Shown: positions 25,272 to 34,171 of the stretch, one piece after another
Numbering within the stretch: the first letter of the stretch is position 1
How the letters are laid out: every line of letters begins with the position of its first letter
Assembly: GCF_011761945.1 (NCBI RefSeq)
Contig: NZ_JAASQV010000005.1
Span: 62,001 to 126,000 of the forward strand
DNA length: 64,000 bases
From: Sphingomonas leidyi
Lineage (GTDB): Bacteria; Pseudomonadota; Alphaproteobacteria; Sphingomonadales; Sphingomonadaceae
Direction: 5' to 3'
The notes under the pieces: generated by a model
Told to the model about the DNA's origin: nothing
Databases searched by the model: none
The model's input: the letters and a program-made list of their open reading frames with translations, nothing else
Translations under genes and position numbers: made by a program

Positions 25272-25652
25272 TCAGGCGGTGGCGGCGATCCAGCGGCGGA
25301 CGAGGTCGCGCAGTGCATCGGCATGGGCGGCGACGTCGTCCGCGTCGCGCAGCTGGATCACGCCGCGATCGGGCGCCGGCCAGGCCGCGAGGCCCGCGGG
25401 ATCCTCGAACCGGAAGCCCGTCGCCGTCTTCGCCGTGGCGCCGCGATGCAGGACGATCCGGACGCCGCCCTTGCGGTCGATGCCGAGCGTCACCTTGTGA
25501 TCCCGCGCGTCGCGGAAGCTCGGCGCGTTCCACTTCAACTCCTCGACCAGCCCCGGCGCGGCCTCGGCCACCAGCCCTCGCAGCGCATCGACGGCGGCGC
25601 GGTGACCGGAGTCGAGCGCGTCGAGGAATGCGGGGATCGATCCGGCCGCCAT
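25272..25652 (-). CDS. DUF1801 (YdhG-like) protein
   Basis: A 126-residue protein with the DUF1801 pattern: AVDALRGLVAEAAPGLVEELKWNAPSF (helix then conserved Lys-Trp) followed by a beta-rich second half (DHKVTLGIDRKGGVRIVLH). The fold is that of YdhG/YjhA-like small proteins; biochemical role unknown. Its start codon overlaps the phosphomannomutase stop (TGATG), so it is translated after it. Confidence 0.85.
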   Translation of the reverse strand: MAAGSIPAFLDALDSGHRAAVDALRGLVAEAAPGLVEELKWNAPSFRDARDHKVTLGIDRKGGVRIVLHRGATAKTATGFRFEDPAGLAAWPAPDRGVIQLRDADDVAAHADALRDLVRRWIAATA

Positions 25653-27040
25653 CAATGCGCCACCGTCTCTCCGCGCACCAGGCCGCTCTTGGCGAGCTGA
25701 TCGTCGATCTGGGCGAGCAGCCGGTCGAGCCCGGCCTGGTCCCCGGCCTCGGCACGGGCGACGAGCACGTCCTGCGTGTTCGACGCGCGCAGCAGCCACC
25801 AGCCGTCGGCGGTGTTCACGCGTGCGCCGTCGGTGCGGTCGACATCGGCGCCTTCGGCTTCCAGCCGGTCGAGCACTTCGTCGACCACCGCGAACTTGCG
25901 GCTCTCGTCCACCTGGAAGCGCATCTCGGGCGTGTTGACCAGCCTGGGCATCGCGTCCCTGAGCTCGGTCAGCGACTTGCCGATCACATGGATCGCCTGG
26001 ATCAGCCGGATCGCGGCATATTGCGCATCGTCGAAGCCGTAATAATCCTGGGCGAAGAAGATGTGGCCGCTCATCTCGCCGGCGAGCGGCGCATGGGTTT
26101 CCTTCATCTTGGTCTTCACCAGGCTGTGCCCGGTCTTCCACATCAGCGGCTTGCCGCCCAGTTCCGCGACTCGGTCGAACAGCATCTGCGACGCCTTCAC
26201 GTCGGCGATGATCGTCGCGCCCGGCTCCACGCGGAGGACGGGTTCGGCCAGAATGGACAGAAGCTGATCGCCCCAGATCACACGGCCTTGCCCGTCGATC
26301 GCGCCCAGCCGGTCGCCGTCGCCGTCAAAGGCAAGTCCGAAATCGAGCTGCTTCTCCGCGACGAGCCTCTTCAGATCGGCGAGGTTCTTCTCGTCGGTGG
26401 GGTCGGGATGATGATTGGGGAAATTGCCGTCCACATCGGTGAACAGCGTGTGATGCTCACCGGGCAGCAGCTTCACCAGCTTCTCGACCACCGGGCCGGC
26501 GGCGCCGTTGCCCGTATCCCATCCGACGCGATAGGCGCCGCCGGCATAGCCCGCGATCAGCCGGCCGACATACAGGTCCTCGACATCGGCGTCGGTCACG
26601 GTCTCGCTGCCGTCGCCTTCGTCCCAATCGCCTTCCGCCGCCATCCGGCCGAGCAGCTGGATCTGCTCGCCGAAGAAGCTGGCGTGCTGAAACACCATCT
26701 TGAAGCCGTTGTAATGGCCGGGATTGTGGCTGCCGGTTATCTGGATGCCGCCATCCACCTCCAGCGTTGCCTCGGCATAATATAGCATCGGCGTCGGGCC
26801 CATGCCGGTGCGCACCACCGAGCAGCCCGACTTGGTGAGCCCGTCGATCAGCGCTTCCTCGAGTGCGGGCGAGGAGAGGCGGCCGTCGCGCCCCACTGCC
26901 ACGCGCGTGCCGCCGGCGCGGCGCAGCAGAGTGGCGAAGCCGCGGCCGATCGCGCGCGCATCGTCCGGGCCGAGGGTCTGCCCCACGATCCCGCGAATGT
27001 CGTACTCGCGCAGCGAAGTGGGGTCGAAGCGATGCGTCAT
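25652..27040 (-). CDS. pgmG: Phosphomannomutase/phosphoglucomutase
   Basis: Interconverts mannose-1-/6-phosphate and glucose-1-/6-phosphate, feeding nucleotide sugars for exopolysaccharide and envelope glycans. The 462-residue alpha-D-phosphohexomutase has the phosphoserine loop TGSHNP (about residues 102-107), the Mg loop DGDGDR (about 239-244), GEMSGH and a C-terminal phosphate loop RASNTQDVLV. It matches the bifunctional PgmG of gellan-producing Sphingomonas. ATG 27040 is chosen for the GGGAGGCATC ribosome binding site; an upstream in-frame ATG lacks one. It lies 84 bases after the J-protein gene. Confidence 0.93.
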   Translation of the reverse strand: MTHRFDPTSLREYDIRGIVGQTLGPDDARAIGRGFATLLRRAGGTRVAVGRDGRLSSPALEEALIDGLTKSGCSVVRTGMGPTPMLYYAEATLEVDGGIQITGSHNPGHYNGFKMVFQHASFFGEQIQLLGRMAAEGDWDEGDGSETVTDADVEDLYVGRLIAGYAGGAYRVGWDTGNGAAGPVVEKLVKLLPGEHHTLFTDVDGNFPNHHPDPTDEKNLADLKRLVAEKQLDFGLAFDGDGDRLGAIDGQGRVIWGDQLLSILAEPVLRVEPGATIIADVKASQMLFDRVAELGGKPLMWKTGHSLVKTKMKETHAPLAGEMSGHIFFAQDYYGFDDAQYAAIRLIQAIHVIGKSLTELRDAMPRLVNTPEMRFQVDESRKFAVVDEVLDRLEAEGADVDRTDGARVNTADGWWLLRASNTQDVLVARAEAGDQAGLDRLLAQIDDQLAKSGLVRGETVAH

Positions 27041-27124
27041 GATGCCTCCCGGGGGAATCTCTGGCGGCCTAATTCGCGAATATCGGGGAAAGTTCAATCC
27101 GGCATCGCAAGCGCGGGCAAGAGC

Positions 27125-27382
27125 TCAGCGGCCGTGCCGCAGCAGCGTGTCGCGCGCCGAATTGATCCGTCGGGTCAGCTCGGCCGAGCCGCCCTTGTCC
27201 GGATGCACCGCCGAGACGAGCCGGCGATGCGCCGAGCGGATCGCCTCGTCATCGGCATCGGCCGCCACGCCCAGGATCGCGCGCGCCTCTTCCTCGGGCA
27301 TGCGCGGGCCCTTTGAACGCGGCTTCAGCACGAGCAGGTACAGCGCGTAGAGGACCAGCGCCGCGATGATCAGCTTCGCCAT
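27125..27382 (-). CDS. Membrane-anchored J-domain protein
   Basis: An 85-residue protein with one transmembrane helix (LIIAALVLYALYLLVL, residues 4-19) and a short J domain with the catalytic tripeptide His-Pro-Asp at residues 60-62. It resembles mitochondrial TIM14/Pam18 in order (TM, linker, J domain) and would stimulate a DnaK ATPase at the inner membrane. The start overlaps the mipZ stop (TGATG), so the two are coupled. Small J proteins of this form are common in alphaproteobacteria; the client is unknown. Confidence 0.88.
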   Translation of the reverse strand: MAKLIIAALVLYALYLLVLKPRSKGPRMPEEEARAILGVAADADDEAIRSAHRRLVSAVHPDKGGSAELTRRINSARDTLLRHGR

Positions 27383-28176
27383 CAGGCGAACAGCGGCATG
27401 GTGACTTCGGGGAGCGCCAGCCCGGCCATCATCTCGCGCAGTTCCTGCCGCGCGGCGACGTGCGCCAGGCCCATCTCGCCGAACTCGCGGCTGTCGAGCA
27501 TGGTCAGCCCCTGGGGGAACAGCTCGCGATAGATCACGCGTTCGGAAAGCCCGGAGATCACGCGGAAGCCGACGCGCTTGGAGAGCTGGTCGATCGCCTC
27601 CGACACGCGCTTCATGTTGCGCGCCTCGATATGCTGCATGCGGTTGCGCAGCACGACCCAGTCGATCGTCTCGCCGTCCGCCTTGGCGCGGCGCTTGCGC
27701 GATTCCCAGATCAGCTCCGAATAGAAGCTGGGGCGGACGACCTTGAAGGTATCGGGATCGACCTGGCCGATCAGGTCGAAATCGACGAAGCTGTCGTTCA
27801 TCGGAGTGACCAGCGTGTCGGCATTGGTGACGGCGATGCGGGCGAACTTGTCGTCGCGGCCGGGCGTGTCGATCACCAGGAAGTCCGCGCCGGTGCCCAG
27901 CCGGTCGAGCGCCTCGGAGAAATAGGCCATGCTCTCGCCGTCATGCGTGTCGTAGACCGGCATCGGCAGCTCGCGGCCCATGCGCTTCATCGTCGCGCCG
28001 CGATTGTCGAGATAGCGGCCCATGGTGCGCTGCCGATGGTCGAGATCGAAACAGGCGACGCGCGCGCCCTTCGACGCGAGCGCGATGGCGGTGTGGACCG
28101 CCGTGGTGGATTTTCCGGTGCCGCCCTTCTCGTTCGCGAATACGAGAACGTGCAGCCGCTTCGATCCTTCGCTCAA
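27382..28176 (-). CDS. mipZ: MipZ-type ParA ATPase, division-plane positioning
   Basis: MipZ forms a bipolar gradient from ParB-bound origins and blocks FtsZ polymerisation near the poles. The 264-residue protein has a deviant Walker A NEKGGTGKST (residues 15-24), FDLDHRQRTMGRYLDNR (the MipZ signature instead of ParA sensor), DTPGRDD (Walker B-like) and the long RKRRAKADGETIDWVVLRNRM. The start is a TTG at 28176, supported by AAAGGATG upstream and by the fact that the only ATG nearby is out of frame; a TTG start may keep dosage low. First gene of a run with the J protein and pgmG; divergent from panC. Confidence 0.93.
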   Translation of the reverse strand: MSEGSKRLHVLVFANEKGGTGKSTTAVHTAIALASKGARVACFDLDHRQRTMGRYLDNRGATMKRMGRELPMPVYDTHDGESMAYFSEALDRLGTGADFLVIDTPGRDDKFARIAVTNADTLVTPMNDSFVDFDLIGQVDPDTFKVVRPSFYSELIWESRKRRAKADGETIDWVVLRNRMQHIEARNMKRVSEAIDQLSKRVGFRVISGLSERVIYRELFPQGLTMLDSREFGEMGLAHVAARQELREMMAGLALPEVTMPLFA

Positions 28177-28255
28177 CGTCTCAACATCCTTTATTGATCG
28201 ATCGGCCCGCCCCCCATAGAAGGCCGCGCCTCCGTCTTATCGAAAGTGTTAACGC

Positions 28256-29098
28256 GTGCAAACAGTCCGTCAGCTCGAAGCCCTTCGCGAGGCGGTCGCC
28301 GCCTGGCGCCAGGCGGGCGAGCGCATCGCCCTTGTTCCCACCATGGGGGCGCTGCATGACGGGCACATGGCGCTGGTCGATGCCGCCCGGCGTGCCGCGA
28401 ACCGCGTCGTCGTCTCGATCTTCGTGAACCCGAAGCAGTTCGGCCCCAATGAGGATCTCGCCAAATATCCCCGCAAGGAAGCCGCGGATTCGCGCATGCT
28501 CTCGGGCGCGGGCGTGGACCTGCTGTGGATGCCGCCGGTGGAGCTGGTCTATCCCGAAGGCTTCGCGACCAACGTCTCGGTTTCGGGCGTGAGCGAAGTG
28601 CTCGAGGGCGCGCACCGGCCGGGCCATTTCGACGGCGTGGCGACGGTGGTCGCCAAGCTGTTCGGCCAGGTCCAGCCCGACATCGCGTTCTTCGGCGAGA
28701 AGGACTGGCAGCAGCTCGCCGTGATCCGTCGCATGACCATGGACCTCGACTTGCCGGTCGAGATCCAGTCGGTGCTGACCCAGCGCGACGATGACGGCCT
28801 GGCCCTGTCGTCGCGCAACGCCTATCTGATGCCCGAGGAGCGCGCCAAGGCCGTGGCGCTGCCCCGCGCGCTCGGCGCGGCGGGCAAGGCGATCGTGGAG
28901 GGCGGCGATGTCGAGGCGGCGCTTGCCCAGGCGCGCGAGACGCTGGCCGCGGCGGGCTTCGAGATCGACTATGTCGCGCTCGCCGATGCCGCCACGCTGG
29001 CGCCCGTGACCGCCTATTCCGCCGACCGGCCGCTGCGCCTGCTCGCCGCCGCCAGGATCGGGACCACCCGGCTGATCGACAACATCGCGATACCCTGA
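28256..29098 (+). CDS. panC: Pantothenate synthetase
   Basis: Condenses pantoate with beta-alanine and ATP to give pantothenate for CoA. The 280-residue protein has the HIGH-like motif GALHDGHMAL at residues 31-40, FVNPKQFGPNEDL (about 60-72), FFGEKDWQQL (about 145) and LSSRNAYL (KMSKS-like). The start is GTG 28256 (next ATG would cut the nucleotide-binding motif). It has no panB neighbour. A GTTAAC lies just upstream; only 79 bases separate it from the divergent mipZ gene. Confidence 0.95.
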   Translation: MQTVRQLEALREAVAAWRQAGERIALVPTMGALHDGHMALVDAARRAANRVVVSIFVNPKQFGPNEDLAKYPRKEAADSRMLSGAGVDLLWMPPVELVYPEGFATNVSVSGVSEVLEGAHRPGHFDGVATVVAKLFGQVQPDIAFFGEKDWQQLAVIRRMTMDLDLPVEIQSVLTQRDDDGLALSSRNAYLMPEERAKAVALPRALGAAGKAIVEGGDVEAALAQARETLAAAGFEIDYVALADAATLAPVTAYSADRPLRLLAAARIGTTRLIDNIAIP

Positions 29099-29106
29099 AC
29101 AATTAC

Positions 29107-29123
29107 GGTTAACGCCGTTAACC
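29107..29123. promoter_or_regulatory. Perfect palindrome GGTTAACG-C-CGTTAACC with a TTAACCAT half-site
   Basis: A 17-bp exact palindrome 64 bases upstream of the Sel1-repeat gene. The right arm extends to TTAACCAT, identical to the half-site of the cell-cycle regulator CtrA in Caulobacter, but the two TTAA words are 5 bases apart instead of the 7 of the full CtrA box. Possible operator; identity of the protein is open. Confidence 0.45.
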
Positions 29124-29186
29124 ATTTGTTTTGGATTCGAGTGCCAAACCCCATCCACCACGAAAGGGTGGAAAGGGGTAAGCGAC

Positions 29187-29483
29187 ATGGGCAGCAGCCT
29201 GAAGAGTGCGCGTTTCCTTATCGAGAGCCGGCTGCGCGATGCGGCCCGCGGCGATGCCAATGCGTGCTACGATCTGGGGATGGTCTATTCGAGCGGCGCG
29301 GATGGCATCGGCGTCGATCTGATCGAGGCGCACAAATGGTTCAACATCGCCGCGGTCACCGGCGACACGCGCGCGCAGGAATGCCGCGCCGAGATCGCCG
29401 AGGACATGACCGCGCGCGAGATCATCGAGGCACAGAAGGCCGCGCGGGCCTGGCTCCGCGGTTTCGAGGTGCGGGCGGCCTGA
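29187..29483 (+). CDS. Short Sel1-repeat protein
   Basis: A 98-residue cytoplasmic protein. Residues about 15-62 form a Sel1-like (alpha/alpha) repeat: ARGDANACYDLGMVYSSG then GVDLIEAHKWFNIAAVTGDTRAQECRAEI. Sel1 repeats mediate protein contacts, so this is probably an adaptor. A GAAAGGGGTAAGCGAC ribosome binding site lies upstream of ATG 29187. Upstream is the palindrome at 29107. The partner is unknown. Confidence 0.85.
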   Translation: MGSSLKSARFLIESRLRDAARGDANACYDLGMVYSSGADGIGVDLIEAHKWFNIAAVTGDTRAQECRAEIAEDMTAREIIEAQKAARAWLRGFEVRAA

Positions 29484-29498
29484 TCCGCCGGCCTCACC

Positions 29499-29939
29499 TC
29501 AATCGAGGCTGAGTTCCATGTCGACCCGGTGCATTCCGGGGCCCCAGCCATCGGCGATCCGGCCGCGCGACCGTGCGCCGTAGCGCGCGAAGAAGGGCTC
29601 CGAGAGATGGCTGGCCGCGATATCGATCCTAAGGGCGCCGCCGGCCCTGGCCGACGCCATCGTCGCGGCGATCATCGCGCCGCCGGCTCCCGATCCCTGC
29701 ACCGCGGGGTCGACCATGATCCAGTTCAGCCGCGCCCGCGCGCCGCGCAGCGCTACTCCGAATGCCGCGACCACCCGGCCATCGCGCTCGCATAGCCGGT
29801 ACTCGCCGGCATGCGCGCGCAGATAGTCGACGAACTCGGCGCGCTCGTTCGGGGCGAAGAAGCGCGGGCAATTGGCATCGAACAACGCCAGGCAGGCGGG
29901 CAGATCCGCCTCCCCGAACGCGCGGATGCCGTGCCTCAT
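29499..29939 (-). CDS. GNAT-family N-acetyltransferase
   Basis: A 146-residue GNAT protein. The acetyl-CoA pyrophosphate loop is VDPAVQGSGAGGAMI (about residues 76-90), with the usual strand-helix order before it and SEPFFARYGA near the C-terminus. Substrate unknown. The start ATG overlaps the topA stop by 4 bases (ATGA), so it is probably translated together with topA. It is complete and typical in size. Confidence 0.9.
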   Translation of the reverse strand: MRHGIRAFGEADLPACLALFDANCPRFFAPNERAEFVDYLRAHAGEYRLCERDGRVVAAFGVALRGARARLNWIMVDPAVQGSGAGGAMIAATMASARAGGALRIDIAASHLSEPFFARYGARSRGRIADGWGPGMHRVDMELSLD

Positions 29940-32476
29940 CCCGCCTTCGCCGCGGCCTTTTTGGGCGCCGCCTTCTTGGCAGGCGCCTTCTTGGCCGGGG
30001 CCTTCTTCTTGCCCTTGCCCTTGGCGGGGCCCGCCGCCGCGCGGGCGTCGATCAGCTGGGCGGCTTCCTCGAGCGTCAGCTGGTCCTTGTCGATCGACTT
30101 GGGCAGCGTGGCGTTGGTCTCGCCGTCGGTGACATAGGCGCCGTAGCGGCCGTCCATCAGCTTGATCTCGGCCTCGGTGCGCGGATGCTTGCCGAGTACC
30201 TTCAGGGGCTCGCGCGCGGCGCCCCGGGCCGGGCGGCCCGAATTCGCCGCCGCTTCGGCCAGCTTGACCACCGCGGCGTTCATGCCGGTCTCGAACACTT
30301 CCATGGTCGAGCCGAGCCGCGCATATTTGCCGTCATGCGCCAGATACGGCCCGTAGCGGCCGATCGAGGCGGTGATCGGGTTGCCGGTCTCCGGATGGTC
30401 GCCGATCACGCGCGGCAGCTTGAGCAGCTTCAGCGCCAGCTCCAGGTCGAGCTCGACGTCCTTGGGGATCGAGGCGCGTGCCGCTTCCTTGCCCTCGCCG
30501 AGCTGGATGTACGGCCCGAACCGGCCCGACTTGCGCTCGACGTTGAGGCCCGTTTCCGGATCCTGGCCGAGCACTTCCGGCCCGCTGTCCTCGCCCGCTT
30601 CCCCGCCGGGCTGGGCGAAGCGGCGGGTATATTTGCATTCGGGATAGTTGGAGCAGGCGATGAACGCGCCGAACTTGCCGCCGCGCAGCGCCAGCCGGCC
30701 GTTGCCGCAGTTCGGGCACAGCCGCGGATCGCTGCCGTCCGCCCTTTCCGGGAACAGATAGGGCGCCAGGAACTCGTCCAGCGCCGCCGTGATGTCCGAC
30801 GGCTTCTGCTCCATCACATCGGCCGTGCGCGGCTTGAAGTCCTTCCAGAAGGCTTCGAGCACCGCCTGCCACTGGGCGCGGCCGCCCGAGACGTCGTCCA
30901 GCTCCTCCTCCAGCTCGGCGGTGAAGTCGTAGTTGACGTATTTCTGGAAGAAGCGCTCGAGGAACGCCGTCAGCAGCCGCCCGCTCTCCTCGGCGAAGAA
31001 GCGGTTCTTCTCGACGCGCACATAGGCACGATCCTTGAGCACCTGGATGATCGAGGCATAGGTCGACGGGCGGCCGATCCCCAGCTCTTCCAGCCGCTTG
31101 ACCAGCGAGGCTTCGGAGAAGCGGGGCGGCGGCTGGGTGAAATGCTGCTCGGCATGGACGGCCTTCTTTGCCGGAGTCGCGCCTTCGCTCATCCGCGGCA
31201 GGCGGCGCGAATCCTCGTCGCCTTCATCGTCGCGGCCTTCCTCGTAGAGCGCGAGATAGCCGGGGAAGAGCACCACCTGGCCAGTGGCGCGCAGCCCGTG
31301 CTGGCCGGTCGCGTCCTCCAGGTCGATCGTGGTGCGTTCCATCCGGGCCGAGGCCATCTGGCTGGCCAGCGCACGCTTCCAGATCAGTTCGTAGAGCCTG
31401 GCGTGATCGCCCGAGCCTGCGCGGTCCTTGCTGAAATCGGTGGGACGGATCGCTTCGTGCGCTTCCTGGGCGTTCTTGGCCTTGGTGGTGTAGACGCGCG
31501 GCTTGTCCGGCACATAGCTGCCGTCATAGCGGGTGGCGACTGCCTTGCGGGCCTCCTGGATGGCGCCGGGGTCCATCTGGACGCCGTCGGTACGCATATA
31601 GGTGATCGCGCCATCTTCGTACAAACCTTGGGCGATCCGCATCGTGTGGCTGGCCGAGAAGCCCAGCTTGCGCGCGGCTTCCTGCTGCAGCGTCGAGGTG
31701 GTGAAGGGCGGCGGCGGGTTGCGCATCGCCGGCTTGGTCTCGACCGAGACGACGGTGAAGCGGCCTTCCTCGACCGACTTCTTCGCTGCCTCGGCAGTCT
31801 TGCCGTCGCCGATCGACAGCCGGTCGAGCTTGTCGCCCTTCCACTTGACCAGGCGGCTGGTGAACGGCGTGCCGTCCTGCTCCATGTCGGCGGTGACCGA
31901 CCAATATTCCTGGGCCTTGAACCCCTCGATCTCGCGCTCGCGCTCGACGATCAGGCGCAGCGCCACCGACTGGACGCGGCCGGCCGACTTGGCGCCGGGC
32001 AGCTTGCGCCACAGCACCGGCGACAAGGTGAAGCCCACCAGATAGTCGAGCGCGCGGCGCGCGCGATAGGCATCGATCAGGTCGGTATCCAGCTCGCGCG
32101 GCTGCGCCATCGCGGTCAGGATCGCCGGCTTGGTGATCGCGTTGAAGGTGACGCGCTCGACTTCCCTGGGCAGCGCCTTCTTGTTCCGGAGCACTTCCTG
32201 CACGTGCCAGCTGATCGCCTCGCCCTCGCGATCGGGGTCGGTCGCGAGGATCAGCCGGTCGGCCTTCTTCGCTTCGTCGGCGATCGCCTTCAGCTGCTTC
32301 GACTTGTCGGCATAGGTCTCCCATTCCATCGCGAACCCTTCGTCCGGGTCGACGGAGCCGTCGCGCGCAGGCAAGTCGCGGACATGGCCGTAGGAGGCGA
32401 GGACCCGATAGTCCTTGCCGAGATATTTCTCGATGGTCTTCGCCTTGGCCGGCGATTCTACGATGACGAGCTGCAT
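29936..32476 (-). CDS. topA: DNA topoisomerase I
   Basis: Type IA enzyme that relaxes negative supercoils behind polymerases. The 846-residue protein begins with the Toprim domain (VIVESPAKAKTIEKYLG; acidic triad ATDPDREGEAISWH about residues 81-95). The active-site tyrosine lies in AITYMRTDG (about residue 293). The C-terminal half has a C4 zinc finger (CPNCGNG ... ACSNYPEC) and further Zn-less repeats, then a Lys/Ala-rich tail (KKAPAKKAAPKKAAAKAG) typical of alphaproteobacteria. It is followed by the coupled GNAT gene. Confidence 0.97.
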   Translation of the reverse strand: MQLVIVESPAKAKTIEKYLGKDYRVLASYGHVRDLPARDGSVDPDEGFAMEWETYADKSKQLKAIADEAKKADRLILATDPDREGEAISWHVQEVLRNKKALPREVERVTFNAITKPAILTAMAQPRELDTDLIDAYRARRALDYLVGFTLSPVLWRKLPGAKSAGRVQSVALRLIVEREREIEGFKAQEYWSVTADMEQDGTPFTSRLVKWKGDKLDRLSIGDGKTAEAAKKSVEEGRFTVVSVETKPAMRNPPPPFTTSTLQQEAARKLGFSASHTMRIAQGLYEDGAITYMRTDGVQMDPGAIQEARKAVATRYDGSYVPDKPRVYTTKAKNAQEAHEAIRPTDFSKDRAGSGDHARLYELIWKRALASQMASARMERTTIDLEDATGQHGLRATGQVVLFPGYLALYEEGRDDEGDEDSRRLPRMSEGATPAKKAVHAEQHFTQPPPRFSEASLVKRLEELGIGRPSTYASIIQVLKDRAYVRVEKNRFFAEESGRLLTAFLERFFQKYVNYDFTAELEEELDDVSGGRAQWQAVLEAFWKDFKPRTADVMEQKPSDITAALDEFLAPYLFPERADGSDPRLCPNCGNGRLALRGGKFGAFIACSNYPECKYTRRFAQPGGEAGEDSGPEVLGQDPETGLNVERKSGRFGPYIQLGEGKEAARASIPKDVELDLELALKLLKLPRVIGDHPETGNPITASIGRYGPYLAHDGKYARLGSTMEVFETGMNAAVVKLAEAAANSGRPARGAAREPLKVLGKHPRTEAEIKLMDGRYGAYVTDGETNATLPKSIDKDQLTLEEAAQLIDARAAAGPAKGKGKKKAPAKKAPAKKAAPKKAAAKAG

Positions 32477-32606
32477 GGGGGGTAAGCGTTCCTCACGTGT
32501 ACGCGTGTAAGGTGGGGAGGGGAGACGGGAGCCGTCAACCCGGTTGATCTGGAACCTGAAGCGGTTTTGCGGGTATCACTCGTCGAGGCCGAGGGGGAGC
32601 AGGATA

Positions 32607-34139
32607 TTGCCCGAAGAGACAGTGCCGCCGCAGCCGCGCCGCTCGCATCGGCGCCTGTGGGTCTTCGGAACTATCCTGGCCCTGCTCGCGGCGGCGGGCG
32701 GCGCCGCCTTTCTCTGGCTCCGCGCCGCGCTCGACGTGAAGGCCGAGGCGCCGCCGCGCGCCAGCGACGCGATCGAAGTGCCCAGACAGGTTTCCGCGAT
32801 CGACGTGCCGCTCGACGTGCATGTCTCCGTCCTCAGCCGCGCGCTCGAACGGGCGGTGCCGCGCACGCTCTGGTCGATCGACCAGCGGATCGACAATTGC
32901 GTGCCGGCGCAGCGGGTGAAGCTGTTCAGCAAGAAGCTCAAGGTCACCCCCGATCTCGGCTGCACCGTGGTCGGCACGGTCACCCGCTCGGCGATCCGCC
33001 TGCGCGGCGCGGGCGACGAGATCATCGCCGACGTGCCGATCCGCGCCAATATCGCCGCGCGCCATGTCGGCGGCTTCCTCAAGGGCAAGACCGCGACGGG
33101 ATCGGCGATGGTCCGTGCCCGGGTCCGCCTGTCGATGACCGCCAACTGGCAGCCCCAGGCGACCGTCCGCCTGGCCTATGACTGGACGGCGCCGCCCGGC
33201 ATCGACTTCCTTGGCCGCCGCATCACCTTCACCGACAAGGCCGACGAGAAGCTCCGCCCGGTGGTGCGCGATCTGGAGCGCACGCTGCCGCGCGAGATCG
33301 CCAAGCTCAACGTCCGCGCCCGCGTTGCCGATGCCTGGCGGCAGAGCTTCACGTCGTTGCAGCTCAATGCCGAGAACCCGCCGGTCTGGATGCGGATCAC
33401 GCCGCAGAAGCTCAATTATGGCGGCTATGGCCTAGCCGGGAACCGGCTGCGCCTGCGCCTTGGCCTGTCCGCGCTCACCGAGACGTTCGTCGGCCCGCGT
33501 CCCGAGGATCCCGCGCCCACGCCGCTGCCGCCGCTCGGTCGCGATGCGCATGGCGCGAAGCTTGCCTTCTTCATTCCGGTGATCGCCGACTATGCCCAGC
33601 TGGAGCCGGTGCTGCAGAAAGCGCTCGCCAAGCGCTCGATGCGGCCCTTCGCGTTACCGGGCATCGGCCCGGTGGTCGCGCGGTTCGACAAGGTGACCGG
33701 CTATGGCACCACGGGCGGCCGCATCGCGGTGGGCCTGGCGATCACCGCCCGCCGGCAGGACAGCGCGGCCGAGACGCATGGCCTGGTCTGGCTCACCGCC
33801 AGGCCGGTCAACGCTCCCGGCTCGCAGCGCGTCCATTTCGAGCAGCTGGCCGTTTCGGGCGAGACCGACCGGATCGAAGGGGACCTGCTCGTCCGCCTCG
33901 TCCAGAGCCCCGGCGTGGCCGAGACGCTGGCCGAATCGCTCACCCAGAACTTCACGCATGATTTCGACAAGCTGCTCGGCAAGGTCCGGCGCGCCATCGT
34001 CCAGAAGCGCGCCGGCGACTTCGTGATCCGCGCCGATATCGCCGATGTGCGTACCGGCGAGCTCAAGGCGGCGGGGCAGGGACTGTACCTGCCCGTCTGG
34101 GCGTCGGGCACGGCGCGGGTGGAATATACCGGCCGCTAG
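32607..34139 (+). CDS. DUF4403-type membrane-anchored protein
   Basis: A roughly 510-residue protein: one N-terminal transmembrane helix (LWVFGTILALLAAAGGAAFL) and a large periplasmic part whose repeating beta/alpha pattern and SAIDVPLDVHVSVLSRAL opening fit DUF4403, a lipid-transfer-like (BPI/TULIP-like) family. The start is uncertain: TTG 32607 (taken here) has GGGGGAGCAGG a few bases upstream; GTG 32628 or an upstream in-frame start at 32544 are alternatives. A C-terminal 'QGLYLPVWASGTARVEY' closes the domain. It is convergent with yghU; a short hairpin (CCTCCC/GGGAGG, about 34145-34162) lies between. Confidence 0.8.
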   Translation: MPEETVPPQPRRSHRRLWVFGTILALLAAAGGAAFLWLRAALDVKAEAPPRASDAIEVPRQVSAIDVPLDVHVSVLSRALERAVPRTLWSIDQRIDNCVPAQRVKLFSKKLKVTPDLGCTVVGTVTRSAIRLRGAGDEIIADVPIRANIAARHVGGFLKGKTATGSAMVRARVRLSMTANWQPQATVRLAYDWTAPPGIDFLGRRITFTDKADEKLRPVVRDLERTLPREIAKLNVRARVADAWRQSFTSLQLNAENPPVWMRITPQKLNYGGYGLAGNRLRLRLGLSALTETFVGPRPEDPAPTPLPPLGRDAHGAKLAFFIPVIADYAQLEPVLQKALAKRSMRPFALPGIGPVVARFDKVTGYGTTGGRIAVGLAITARRQDSAAETHGLVWLTARPVNAPGSQRVHFEQLAVSGETDRIEGDLLVRLVQSPGVAETLAESLTQNFTHDFDKLLGKVRRAIVQKRAGDFVIRADIADVRTGELKAAGQGLYLPVWASGTARVEYTGR

Positions 34140-34171
34140 CCGCCCCCTCCCCTGGAAGGGAGGCGAGCGCC

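Noticed and set aside
29762..32485. A long plus-strand frame over topA
   Set aside because: The same artefact; topA has all its family motifs on the minus strand.
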